A DNA stretch of 59,076 bases from a virus, in IMG/VR virus record IMGVR_UViG_3300046743_000040, positions 1-59,076 of that record, one strand, 5' to 3'. Numbering within the stretch: position 1 is the first letter of the stretch; the number at the start of each line of letters is the position of its first letter. Shown here piece after piece: positions 1 through 6,016 of the stretch. The position numbers and the translations under genes are program-made. The notes under the pieces were generated by a model. That model saw only the letters and a program-made list of their open reading frames with translations. It did not search any database and had not been told where the DNA came from.

Positions 1-5
1 TGGGT

Positions 6-42
6 GATACCCGTGCCTAGCTTTTTGATACCCGTGCCTAGC
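6..42. repeat. Two direct copies of a 16-bp repeat at the left edge
   Basis: GATACCCGTGCCTAGC occurs at 6-21 and again at 27-42, separated by five bases. No gene covers it convincingly. It could be part of a longer repeat array cut by the window edge, for example a terminal or packaging-related repeat, but this cannot be decided from two copies. Confidence 0.75.
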
Positions 43-231
43 GTCGAAACGTGTGGAAACGTAAAAAGTTTGTCTGAATTAGTATTATATAGTCATGCGC
101 GCACAGTCGCCAATATAGGGGGGTTGGGGGTAGGTGGGGTCTGGCTATACCAGTTTTTACGGTATGTAGGACGTTTGAACTGTATCCAATACCATTTGAG
201 GCTCTAACCTGTCAGCCAGTGACAAGCGCTT

Positions 232-272
232 CGTTTCATGCCATAACTATTACATCGAAAGGCGATGAAACG
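232..272 (+). promoter_or_regulatory. Inverted repeat upstream of the first gene
   Basis: CGTTTCAT at 232-239 pairs with ATGAAACG at 265-272, and GCC at 240-242 can pair with GGC at 261-263 across a one-base bulge. It lies 40 bp before the first start codon. It could be an operator or an RNA hairpin in the leader; its role is not known. Confidence 0.45.
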
Positions 273-313
273 GAATTTGGATCGTGTCTTTCGACTATCG
301 GAGGTTTCCCGAC

Positions 314-946
314 ATGGGTAAATCAACTACAAGCGTAGCGGCTTTGAACGCAATCACTGCAACACAGTTTTCGGAGTTGTCAGCACTTGGTCTCTCGGAT
401 GCCAAGGCGGATCGCAAAAGAGGTGAGGGTCGCGGCGCACTGATTACTTGGTGCATCAAGCACGGTATCAACACCGCGAACCATACTGGCAGCGGTGCCA
501 AGCGCAGCCTCTCGCAAGAGCAGGTTGACCTGTTGAAGAAAGAGACACTTGTAAAGCGTCTCAGCGATGAAGCTCAGGCGCTCTATGCGATGGGCGGCAC
601 TAAGGCGGCGGGACGTGTCGCGGCCGACACCGATGGTAATACCCATACTGAGAAGGGTGTAGCCAAAGATTACCGTTACTATGACGGGCGGCTCAACTCG
701 GTCCTCAAAGATATCCAGAACGGTATCGAGGCCAGAAAGATCAAGGCGGCTCGCATCGCGGCGGGCGGCAATGGCAACCGTACTCTGGTTACAGCGGTGG
801 CAGAAGAGAACGCTAAGTTCTTCAAGCGTACCTACAAGGACGAAGATATCGCCTTGCCCGAGGGCAACGATGTTGAGGGACTGCAGAAATTGATCAAGGG
901 ATTGATCAAATATGTGGGCGGTACGATCCCGGTCATCAAAGACTAA
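314..946 (+). CDS. Hypothetical early protein, 210 aa
   Basis: Not recognised. The chosen ATG is preceded by GGAGG at 300-304 with nine bases between; an in-frame GTG at 284 would add ten residues but lacks a site. The protein is hydrophilic, mostly helical in composition, with a Ser/Ala-rich start and Lys/Arg-rich segments (residues about 30-40 and 140-155), no signal peptide and no membrane segment. Being the first gene of the rightward arm suggests an early function such as host takeover, but that is inference from position only. Confidence 0.75.
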   Translation: MGKSTTSVAALNAITATQFSELSALGLSDAKADRKRGEGRGALITWCIKHGINTANHTGSGAKRSLSQEQVDLLKKETLVKRLSDEAQALYAMGGTKAAGRVAADTDGNTHTEKGVAKDYRYYDGRLNSVLKDIQNGIEARKIKAARIAAGGNGNRTLVTAVAEENAKFFKRTYKDEDIALPEGNDVEGLQKLIKGLIKYVGGTIPVIKD

Positions 947-953
947 CACCAAC

Positions 954-1033
954 GACCTCGGCGGCAACGCCGGGGTCAACTAGCCTTACTGACAAGCCTC
1001 TCACATGGGAGGTTTGACGTGACGCTAGGTCAC
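954..1033 (+). promoter_or_regulatory. Three stem-loops in the leader of the second gene
   Basis: Three consecutive hairpins fill the gap between stop and start. At 954-977 a 10-bp stem closes a GCAA (GNRA) tetraloop. At 994-1015 a 9-bp stem, with wobbles, has loop ACAT. At 1019-1033 GTGAC pairs with GTCAC. None is followed by a T run, so they look more like mRNA processing or stability elements than terminators. Confidence 0.55.
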
Positions 1034-1047
1034 ACAGGAGAACTACA

Positions 1048-1332
1048 ATGAAGAAATCACCCACAGACTACGACATTCCTGCCAGAGTGTCGCTAGGCGA
1101 GATTAAATCGACCATAAACGATATGGCCGCTGACCGGAAAGCAATCGTTGGCGAGATCAAGTTCCTAGTAGGGATATTGAAAGCCCATCACAAGGCGCTA
1201 GCCAATGGGGCTGCACAAGCTCAGCGAGATTTGGCTCAGGTGGATAGCTACCTTGATGTAAGTAAGATGATGCACAAGGCTAAGGTAGAAGATGTAATTG
1301 TCTATGATGAATACATCCTAGAAGACGAATAA
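1048..1332 (+). CDS. Hypothetical protein, 94 aa, helical
   Basis: Not recognised. The ATG follows AGGAGAACTACA, the standard ribosome binding block of this region. The sequence is charged and helical with a central segment rich in Ala, Lys and Gln (residues about 30-75) and an acidic tail. No Cys cluster, signal peptide or membrane segment is visible. It is separated from the preceding gene by a 100-base leader with three hairpins and from the following gene by a single hairpin, so its dosage may be set after transcription. Confidence 0.75.
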   Translation: MKKSPTDYDIPARVSLGEIKSTINDMAADRKAIVGEIKFLVGILKAHHKALANGAAQAQRDLAQVDSYLDVSKMMHKAKVEDVIVYDEYILEDE

Positions 1333-1339
1333 CGACCTC

Positions 1340-1362
1340 GGGGCTGGCATGGTGTCAGCCCC
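1340..1362 (+). promoter_or_regulatory. Intercistronic hairpin upstream of the 67-aa gene
   Basis: GGGGCTGGCA at 1340-1349 pairs with TGTCAGCCCC at 1353-1362 (one G-U pair) around a three-base loop. It lies between a stop codon and the next ribosome binding site. The 11 bases AACGACCTCGG at 1331-1341 are also found at 951-961 at the start of the previous leader, so the two leaders share a sequence block. Confidence 0.5.
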
Positions 1363-1381
1363 ACAACTTAGGAGAACTACA

Positions 1382-1585
1382 ATGCCAAACTTTACCGACA
1401 ACAGAACATGGGGCTTGATGGCAAGCCTTACGAACCGCATCAATCAAAAGCGGATGGACAAGCAACCACTAACACATGAGGAATTACGCCTCATCATGCA
1501 GACGCTGAATGACAAGGACAAGCAGATCAAAGACCTCAAGGAGAGTGTCCGCGATTTAGAACTTCTAGTATCGGCTGTATACTAA
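1382..1585 (+). CDS. Hypothetical protein, 67 aa, probable coiled coil
   Basis: Not recognised. The ATG at 1382 follows AGGAGAACTACA; a longer in-frame start upstream would run through the intercistronic hairpin and is rejected. The C-terminal half (residues about 30-60) has Leu/Ile heptad spacing between Lys, Asp and Glu, as in a short coiled coil. It is the last gene before a strong terminator and therefore closes the first early transcription unit. Confidence 0.7.
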   Translation: MPNFTDNRTWGLMASLTNRINQKRMDKQPLTHEELRLIMQTLNDKDKQIKDLKESVRDLELLVSAVY

Positions 1586-1592
1586 CAACACA

Positions 1593-1627
1593 GGGGATAG
1601 GGCTTCGGCTCTATCCTCTCTTTTTTT
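1593..1627 (+). terminator. Rho-independent terminator with UUCG tetraloop
   Basis: GGATAG/CTATCC plus GGC/GCT (one G-U pair) form a 9-bp stem closing a TTCG tetraloop at 1604-1607. TCTC and seven T follow at 1617-1627. It sits eight bases after the stop codon of the 67-aa gene and ends the first rightward unit. Confidence 0.9.
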
Positions 1628-1639
1628 GTGCTTTAGATA

Positions 1640-1656
1640 CCAGTTCTCGGAGTAGC
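1640..1656 (+). repeat. CCAGTT-type repeat, copy 1
   Basis: The 17-mer CCAGTTCTCGGAGTAGC is repeated with one change each at 1755-1771 and 1861-1877, at a period of 115 and 106 bp. Copies 2 and 3 start 11 and 10 bases after an 18-bp palindrome. Confidence 0.75.
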
Positions 1657-1725
1657 TTTGTGCCCCCCTCGCCACGCGCCCGCCCGCCCACGCAAAGTCA
1701 ATCATCCATGATCCTATGCGATTCG

Positions 1726-1743
1726 GTATGGGGAAACCCATAC
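1726..1743 (+). repeat. 18-bp palindromic element, copy 1
   Basis: GTATGGGGAAACCCATAC: 7-bp arms GTATGGG/CCCATAC around GAAA. As + strand RNA this is a stem with a GNRA tetraloop. It lies in non-coding sequence. Confidence 0.9.
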
Positions 1744-1754
1744 CCCCTCCGAAG

Positions 1755-1771
1755 CCAGTTCTCGGAGCAGC
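1755..1771 (+). repeat. CCAGTT-type repeat, copy 2
   Basis: Differs from copy 1 at one base (AGCAGC for AGTAGC). It begins 11 bases after the palindrome at 1726-1743, forming a composite unit seen again at 1833-1877 and, more loosely, at 10017-10065. Confidence 0.75.
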
Positions 1772-1832
1772 GTTACGCCCGTCGATGCAGCGGTACGCAC
1801 ACGCCTGTCTGGAGCACCTCATACGCCCGCCT

Positions 1833-1850
1833 GTATGGGGAAACCCATAC
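1833..1850 (+). repeat. 18-bp palindromic element, copy 2
   Basis: Identical to copy 1 and also non-coding. The bases either side are unrelated to those around copy 1, apart from the CCAGTT motif that follows ten bases later. Confidence 0.9.
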
Positions 1851-1860
1851 ACAATCGAGG

Positions 1861-1877
1861 CCAGTTTTCGGAGTAGC
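1861..1877 (+). repeat. CCAGTT-type repeat, copy 3
   Basis: Differs from copy 1 at one base (TTTTCG for TTCTCG). It begins 10 bases after the palindrome at 1833-1850. Confidence 0.75.
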
Positions 1878-1954
1878 GATGTGCGCTATGTTATCGGTTG
1901 CCAAGCGTCACCTACGTAGTGCTGCGGTTGTCCATGTATGCAATGGCTTACCAC

Positions 1955-1972
1955 GTATGGGGAACCCCATAC
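1955..1972 (+). repeat. 18-bp palindromic element, copy 3 (variant centre)
   Basis: GTATGGGGAACCCCATAC: one base differs from the others (A to C at position 11), which lengthens each arm to 8 bp around AA. Non-coding; here no CCAGTT motif follows. Confidence 0.85.
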
Positions 1973-2120
1973 CATCACACGGTGAGCTGCTTCACACGTA
2001 GTACGTCTAGTGATCTAGGACTAGAAACATAAAAGTTAGCAGTATGTTGACCCAAATCAGCTAAGTCATTGATAATGCAGTAATGTTCCAAATGTTCCAA
2101 AAGTTTTTGGTACTGTTCCA

Positions 2121-2151
2121 CTGTAAGTGATTGTTTTTAAAGTAATGTTCC
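2121..2151 (+). repeat. Left arm of a 31-bp inverted repeat
   Basis: Positions 2121-2151 match the reverse complement of 2302-2332 at 29 of 31 bases. Each arm begins with CTGTAAGTGA and ends in AAAGTAATGTTCC. The arms enclose 150 bases. Confidence 0.85.
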
Positions 2152-2301
2152 TATTGTTCCTAATGTTCCATCATTTTTTTAACAATTTTATTTTACGATT
2201 TACCCCTCCTTCGTTGGGGGCGCAGCCTATTGTTCCACCCATCTCAACGATAGACCCCAAATCCCCAGATCGCTTACTTATACATGGAACATTGTCACTT
2301 T

Positions 2302-2332
2302 GGAACATTACTTTAAAATCAGTCACTTACAG
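2302..2332 (-). repeat. Right arm of a 31-bp inverted repeat
   Basis: Reverse complement of the left arm at 2121-2151 with two mismatches. It carries one of the GGAAC sites at its inner end, so the site array and the inverted repeat belong to the same structure. Confidence 0.85.
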
Positions 2333-2437
2333 CCCAACCCCTTGGAACATTACGGAACATTACACCCCTACCACTTATCACACACGAACCCCCACCCCTA
2401 CAACATAACACCTCCAGATAACACCTCCTGACATTCC

Positions 2438-2466
2438 TTGACTTTACCTACAAAGTATGGTATAGT
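2438..2466 (+). promoter_or_regulatory. Sigma70-type promoter
   Basis: TTGACT at 2438-2443 and TATAGT at 2461-2466 are separated by exactly 17 bases. Transcription would start near 2473, about 25 bases before the ATG at 2499. It is the best host-type promoter seen in the rightward arm and would drive the second early unit. Confidence 0.8.
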
Positions 2467-2498
2467 AACAAAAGTTGGACAAATGATTGGAGACTACA

Positions 2499-2750
2499 AT
2501 GACAAACACAGACACCGTGCTTGATGCGTATGGGGAAACCCATACAAGTTTCGCACCCTGCACAGTATGCGGCGAGGATATCGACCCACCCCAACGCGTA
2601 TTGCTCGGGTACAAAGTTTGCCTAGACTGTGGCGACAGTACCGCCAAGACAGAACGGTCTACGTGGACAATCGTACCCACACCCAAGGGTCACTATACAC
2701 GTATCACCCGCAAGAGTGATCTGCTCGCCCTCAATCAAAAGCCAAGATGA
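2499..2750 (+). CDS. Small zinc-ribbon protein, 83 aa, carrying a palindrome insert
   Basis: Function not known. The ATG at 2499 follows GGAGACTACA; a TTG twelve bases earlier overlaps that site and is rejected. Two CxxC pairs (CTVC about residue 20 and CLDC about residue 39) form a probable zinc ribbon. Just before it, residues about 11-16 (YGETHT) are encoded by a full copy of the 18-bp palindrome, read in a frame different from the one used in the VWA gene. It is the first gene after the sigma70 promoter. A nucleic-acid or protein-binding adaptor role is a guess. Confidence 0.75.
   Translation: MTNTDTVLDAYGETHTSFAPCTVCGEDIDPPQRVLLGYKVCLDCGDSTAKTERSTWTIVPTPKGHYTRITRKSDLLALNQKPR
2528..2545 (+). 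repeat. 18-bp palindromic element inside a coding sequence
   Basis: An exact copy of the GAAA-loop form lies within the zinc-ribbon gene. Eighteen bases keep the reading frame and add six residues (YGETHT). Confidence 0.9.
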
Positions 2751-2753
2751 ACC

Positions 2754-2771
2754 GTATGGGGAAACCCATAC
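2754..2771 (+). repeat. 18-bp palindromic element between genes
   Basis: GAAA-loop form, starting three bases after a stop codon and ending 17 bases before the ATG at 2789, immediately upstream of the AAAAGGAGAACTAAA ribosome binding block. Confidence 0.9.
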
Positions 2772-2788
2772 ACAAAAGGAGAACTAAA

Positions 2789-3709
2789 ATGAACGATCTT
2801 TCAACAGGCATGACGTTTGCCGAATTAGACACAGATGCCGTTGCATCTATATCATCAAGCGCGATGCTCGTAGACCTCACAGTCACACAGACACGCATGC
2901 GGAAGAATGACCCCGAGGCCGCTGCTCGGTTGGCGGCTATGTCGGGCGCAGACAGTGAGGCGTTCACGGCGATAAAGTCCTTGTTCGGTAAGAAGTGCGA
3001 GGAGCTAGAAGCGGTCAAGAAGCAAGTGACCAAAGTTCGCAACGTACACAAGAACCTGACGCTGCCGTGGAAAGACGGTGGTGGTCGGCTACTAACAACG
3101 GCTATGTCGTTCAGCTATCACAAAGCGGTGACTACCGAGATTGCCAAGGGTGAAGCGTTGGTTGCTGAATTGGTGGACGCATACGAGGACCGTAAAGAAG
3201 AAGCCAAGATGGCCCTTGGCCCTGACTACAATGAGAACGACTATCCGAGCATTGATAAGTTCGCGTCCAAGTTCTCGTTCAGTCTTGACGTGGAACCGCT
3301 ACCCACAAGTGGTGACTTTCGCATCGACATACAGAACACAGGTATTGCCGATATCGCAGAACAGTATCAGTCCAAGTTCAACGACAGATACGCTGCGGCT
3401 ATGCAGGACGTGTGGAACCGCGCCCACAAGGTGTGTCAAAACATGAGTGACAAACTGGACTACTTCGCAGACGAAGATAAAAAGATATTCCGCGATACAC
3501 TTGTGAGTAACGTCACAGATATTGTGGACATGATGCGAGGCTTCAACATTACTAACGACCCCACGATGACAGCGGCTGCTAATCATCTGGAAGAAGCAAT
3601 GCGGGTGGTGACACCCGATGCGCTGCGCGAGAACGCTGACCTTCGCGCAGAAACCAAGCGTTCAGTTGACGAGGTTATCAAAACCCTACCGTCACTGGAC
3701 TTGTTCTAA
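2789..3709 (+). CDS. Helical protein of the AAA+/VWA gene set, 306 aa (possibly DUF3150-like)
   Basis: The chosen ATG follows AAAAGGAGAACTAAA; an upstream ATG at 2747 would read through the palindrome. The protein is hydrophilic and mostly helical, with a central KNLTLPW segment (about residues 90-97) and no Cys, signal peptide or membrane segment. Its size, fold type and position just ahead of a MoxR-type ATPase and a VWA protein recall the DUF3150 family that sits in the same place in other phages; I make this link from context and general resemblance, not a match. It may be a substrate or adaptor of the ATPase. Confidence 0.7.
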   Translation: MNDLSTGMTFAELDTDAVASISSSAMLVDLTVTQTRMRKNDPEAAARLAAMSGADSEAFTAIKSLFGKKCEELEAVKKQVTKVRNVHKNLTLPWKDGGGRLLTTAMSFSYHKAVTTEIAKGEALVAELVDAYEDRKEEAKMALGPDYNENDYPSIDKFASKFSFSLDVEPLPTSGDFRIDIQNTGIADIAEQYQSKFNDRYAAAMQDVWNRAHKVCQNMSDKLDYFADEDKKIFRDTLVSNVTDIVDMMRGFNITNDPTMTAAANHLEEAMRVVTPDALRENADLRAETKRSVDEVIKTLPSLDLF

Positions 3710-3730
3710 TCAAACCAAAGGAGAACTAAA

Positions 3731-4228
3731 ATGAAATGGAAGAATGTACCCGCACCGAAAAGTGGACGTGCTTGGACAGGTAAGGAAGAAGATATTCTTG
3801 CCGAGATGGTGGACGCTGAGTTCAGTGACGCCGAGATTGGTGCTGAACTGGGACGGTCTCCCAAATCTATACAGGTACGCAAGTGCCGTATCCGTGCAAG
3901 AGCAGGTAAATGTGTAGCCCACAACAAAGCTGTAGATGTAGCGATTAACAAGGCAATAGGTATGACCGAAGAAGAACTAAAGTTTATACGGAAGCATGAG
4001 CAACAGTGGACTGATTTTCGCAAGGGTAACATGGGCGAGGGTAAGACTAGCGGCCTTCTTCACGCGGAACAGTTCATGAGTGATGAGGATAGTGAGATCT
4101 CCCCGGAGAACAACAAAAACACTTCTCCCGGGTACACTACACTACGCGTACCACACACATACTTCTACGCGTGTGTGTACGTAGTCGCACTATCCTTGGC
4201 CTTCTATCTTGGAAGCATCTACCAATGA
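3731..4228 (+). CDS. HTH/Myb-like DNA-binding protein with C-terminal membrane anchor, 165 aa
   Basis: The ATG follows AAAGGAGAACTAAA. Residues about 14-55 (AWTGKEEDILAEM, then DAEIGAELGRSPKSIQVRKCRIR) resemble a SANT/Myb or GcrA-like helix-turn-helix: an acidic first helix, then a recognition helix ending in basic residues. The middle is charged and disordered. The last ~22 residues, from YFYACVYVV to YLGSIYQ, form one hydrophobic segment, so the protein may be tethered to the inner membrane. DNA-binding domains with a C-terminal anchor are unusual in phages. Its stop overlaps the start of a tiny membrane protein (ATGA). Confidence 0.7.
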   Translation: MKWKNVPAPKSGRAWTGKEEDILAEMVDAEFSDAEIGAELGRSPKSIQVRKCRIRARAGKCVAHNKAVDVAINKAIGMTEEELKFIRKHEQQWTDFRKGNMGEGKTSGLLHAEQFMSDEDSEISPENNKNTSPGYTTLRVPHTYFYACVYVVALSLAFYLGSIYQ

Positions 4229-4320
4229 AAGAGTTTCTACAAGATTTGGTCGGGGCGATATGCGTTGTCGCCCTGCCCTTCATCCTGTTGTTCTTGGCCT
4301 ATGGCTTTGAACTTTACTAA
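4225..4320 (+). CDS. Tiny single-pass membrane protein, 31 aa
   Basis: Not recognised. The ATG overlaps the stop codon of the preceding HTH-membrane gene (ATGA), suggesting translational coupling. After a short charged start (MKEFLQD) nearly the whole protein is one hydrophobic helix (residues about 8-28), ending FELY. It could partner the anchored upstream protein or act on the host membrane. The evidence is the coupling, the uninterrupted frame and the placement exactly between two accepted features. Confidence 0.5.
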   Translation: MKEFLQDLVGAICVVALPFILLFLAYGFELY

Positions 4321-4331
4321 TCAATCAAACC

Positions 4332-4349
4332 GTATGGGTTTCCCCATAC
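4332..4349 (-). repeat. 18-bp palindromic element between genes (reverse orientation)
   Basis: GTATGGGTTTCCCCATAC, the reverse complement of the common form, so the + strand RNA loop is UUUC. It ends 16 bases before the ATG at 4366. Confidence 0.9.
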
Positions 4350-4365
4350 AGAAAGAGATACTAAA

Positions 4366-5460
4366 ATGGCTATGACTACTAATGGAATGTACTCCCTCGA
4401 CCTCGACCAATCAGTTGACCTGATCGCTGCCATCGGACACAAGCGCATGGTGCTGCTTGAAGGTGACATGGGTAACGGGAAAACATCCACACTTAAAACA
4501 CTGGCGAAGCGGTTCCCCACACACAAGGCAATCTTGTTCAACTGCCCTGACAAAGATGTGCAAGACCTGCAATGCCCATCGTTTCAGACAATGGATACAA
4601 ACGGATTTGTTCGGTTTGTGCCTCACGAAGAATTGGGCTTGCACTTGGGTGGCCCTGTCATCATCTGTATTGACGAGGTTGGTAAAGCCCTAGACGGTGT
4701 GGCCCGAGCGTTACGTGCGTTCTGGTTGGAGCGGCGCTTAGGTAGTTACGACCTACACCCAGACAGCATTATCTACGCGACCACTAACTTTGGTGCTGAG
4801 GGCTTGGGTGACTTTCTTGAAGCGCATCAGATGAACGCGCTGACATGGATCGAACTGAAGAAGTGGACAAACATCCAATGGATCGGGTGGGGTATCAACA
4901 ATGATATTGACCACGGTGTATTGAGCGCAGCCAAGGATAACCCACAGTGGTTCCACAGCTTCCGCGATGTTCCTAACCCAGAAGATAACCCACACATCTT
5001 TCACCCGAAAGAGTACCGTAAGGGTTTCGTCACACCACGTTCACTTGAAGCTGCATCGGACTTGGCGAAGATACGTCACTTGATTGACGATCAAACATTC
5101 ACTGCGTCACTTATAGGTACGATTGGTATGCGTACTGCTATGGACTTGGCTACGCACCTCAAGTTGGCAGATCAGCTTCCAACCTTGGACAGTATCAAGA
5201 ACGATCCAAGAAACGCTATCGTACCCACAAGCGCAGCAGCTAAATGTATGATCGTGTTTCGTACGCTGGCCGTCATTGAGAAAGAGTGGATCAATAACTG
5301 GATGGACTATCTTGTGCGTCTTGATCGGGAGGCCCAAGGCATGTTTGCCAATGGGGTTCGTGCGCCGAAGTACACAAAGCAAGCGATGGTTATGACCAAC
5401 CGTAAATTCACCGAGTGGGCAGTGGCTAACAACTATATGTTCCACGGCGACAAAGTGTAA
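4366..5460 (+). CDS. MoxR-type AAA+ ATPase, 364 aa
   Basis: ATP-driven remodelling protein. Walker A is GDMGNGKT at residues 33-40, Walker B is IICIDEVGK around 99-106, and a sensor-like segment YATTNF follows near 140. The N-terminal two-thirds is the AAA+ module; the C-terminal third is helical with many Trp and basic residues. MoxR/CbbQ-type ATPases work with VWA-domain partners to insert metal ions or remodel complexes, and a VWA protein is encoded three genes downstream. The gene starts after a palindrome and AGAAAGAG. The substrate is unknown. Confidence 0.85.
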   Translation: MAMTTNGMYSLDLDQSVDLIAAIGHKRMVLLEGDMGNGKTSTLKTLAKRFPTHKAILFNCPDKDVQDLQCPSFQTMDTNGFVRFVPHEELGLHLGGPVIICIDEVGKALDGVARALRAFWLERRLGSYDLHPDSIIYATTNFGAEGLGDFLEAHQMNALTWIELKKWTNIQWIGWGINNDIDHGVLSAAKDNPQWFHSFRDVPNPEDNPHIFHPKEYRKGFVTPRSLEAASDLAKIRHLIDDQTFTASLIGTIGMRTAMDLATHLKLADQLPTLDSIKNDPRNAIVPTSAAAKCMIVFRTLAVIEKEWINNWMDYLVRLDREAQGMFANGVRAPKYTKQAMVMTNRKFTEWAVANNYMFHGDKV

Positions 5461-5474
5461 GGGGAACCCCACAC
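5455..5474 (+). repeat. Decayed copy of the palindromic element
   Basis: GTGTAAGGGGAACCCCACAC: arms GTGT..GGGG/CCCCACAC with an AA bulge. It resembles the variant at 1955 with two extra bases and T-to-C/A-to-G changes. It includes the stop codon of the AAA+ gene and ends at the next ATG, so its GGGG may serve as the ribosome binding site. Confidence 0.5.
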
Positions 5475-5723
5475 ATGAGAGCGAGTGATTACAGAAAGAA
5501 GGTGCGACAGCAGCGTAGGGCTAAGTTTATGCGGAACCGCAAGTCTATGCTCAACGTCTACGCCCAAGACTTGATGGGGTGGGAACCAAATGACAGGGGC
5601 ATACGTTGCCCCGAGTGCAGACCCACCGCTTCACACATGGTCAACCCTCACTGTCACCTATGCGGTGGTGCAGGGGAGACTGATATCAACGTGGCTAGAG
5701 GCCACATACTAGGAGAGGAGTAA
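5475..5723 (+). CDS. Small DnaJ-type zinc-finger protein, 82 aa
   Basis: The N-terminus is very basic (KKVRQQRRAKFMRNRK, residues about 7-22). The second half has CPEC near residue 45 and CHLCGGAG near 60; the second is a CxxCxGxG-like DnaJ central-domain repeat. A role as an RNA- or protein-binding zinc adaptor is plausible. It lies between the AAA+ ATPase and the zincin-VWA gene in one run of closely spaced genes and may belong to the same functional set. No enzyme motif is seen. Confidence 0.7.
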   Translation: MRASDYRKKVRQQRRAKFMRNRKSMLNVYAQDLMGWEPNDRGIRCPECRPTASHMVNPHCHLCGGAGETDINVARGHILGEE

Positions 5724-5728
5724 CTAGA

Positions 5729-6016
5729 ATGAGGAACAGAGCGTGGAGAAGGGCGCAGCAGAAACGCCTTATCAATAGGTCGTTGCAGGTGCGTGTGTTG
5801 CTTGGTTTTCGTAGCTACATCGAAAACGAGTACGCGGAACCCACAAAAGAAGAGTTTTATATAACCGCCAAGAAACGCGCTAACGATCTGGCGCAGTGTT
5901 CTTGTGAAATGTGTTCGGGACATAAGCGCGGCCCGTTTGCAGTACCAACCCACGCGCAAATGAAACATGACGCTTCAATGCGTCAACAGTTGGAGGAACT
6001 GGAATGTTTGGACTAA
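5729..6016 (+). CDS. Small basic Cys-cluster protein, 95 aa
   Basis: The ATG follows AGGAGAGGAGTAACTAGA. The start is Arg-rich (MRNRAWRRAQQKR). Near residue 56 there is a CSCEMCSGHKRG cluster, which resembles the small CSCxxCGNPR proteins found across phages and other mobile elements; their function is not known. The C-terminus overlaps the first 13 bases of the zincin-VWA gene, implying coupled translation. Confidence 0.7.
   Translation: MRNRAWRRAQQKRLINRSLQVRVLLGFRSYIENEYAEPTKEEFYITAKKRANDLAQCSCEMCSGHKRGPFAVPTHAQMKHDASMRQQLEELECLD

Larger units (their letters stand above)
1..313. other. Non-coding leader at the left edge
   Basis: About 310 bases without a convincing gene. It holds the duplicated 16-mer, a G-rich stretch at 117-141, a CCAGTTTTTACGG motif at 150-162 resembling motifs at 1640, 1755, 1861 and 10046, and an inverted repeat at 232-272. 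An open frame at 4-207 has a GTG start, repeats its own first residues because of the direct repeat, and has no ribosome binding site, so I do not call it a gene. No clear sigma70 promoter was found. Confidence 0.5.
2085..2358. repeat. Array of GTTCC/GGAAC sites (iteron-like)
   Basis: GTTCC occurs at 2085, 2094, 2115, 2147, 2156, 2165 and 2232; its complement GGAAC at 2286, 2302, 2344 and 2354. Most are part of AATGTTCC or GGAACATT. The forward sites fill the left half and the reverse sites the right half, with an AT-rich T-tract core at about 2170-2210 between them. Such arrays are typical of replication initiator or repressor binding; the actual binder is unknown. Confidence 0.7.
1586..2498. 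other. Large non-coding region: terminator, repeat block, iteron-like array, promoter
   Basis: This 900-base stretch has no credible gene on either strand. From left to right it holds a terminator (1593-1627), a GC-rich block with three copies each of a CCAGTT motif and an 18-bp palindrome (1640-1972), an AT-rich block with eleven GTTCC or GGAAC sites (2085-2358) inside which a 31-bp inverted repeat is placed, and a sigma70 promoter (2438-2466). The arrangement is what one expects of a phage origin or control region; that role is inferred. Confidence 0.6.

Noticed and set aside
4-207. Open frame of 67 codons at the left edge
   Set aside because: GTG start without a ribosome binding site, and its first residues merely translate the direct repeat. 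The next gene has its own good site.
1640-1972. CRISPR array
   Set aside because: Repeat spacing is near 110 bp, the repeats are few and short, and no cas genes are present. The Cas4-like nuclease at 15197 is of a kind common in phages without CRISPR.
2127-2408. Open frame of 93 codons across the GTTCC array
   Set aside because: It runs through the inverted repeat and the T-tract, giving Phe/Leu- and Pro/Thr-biased sequence, and has no ribosome site. The DNA structure explains it better.
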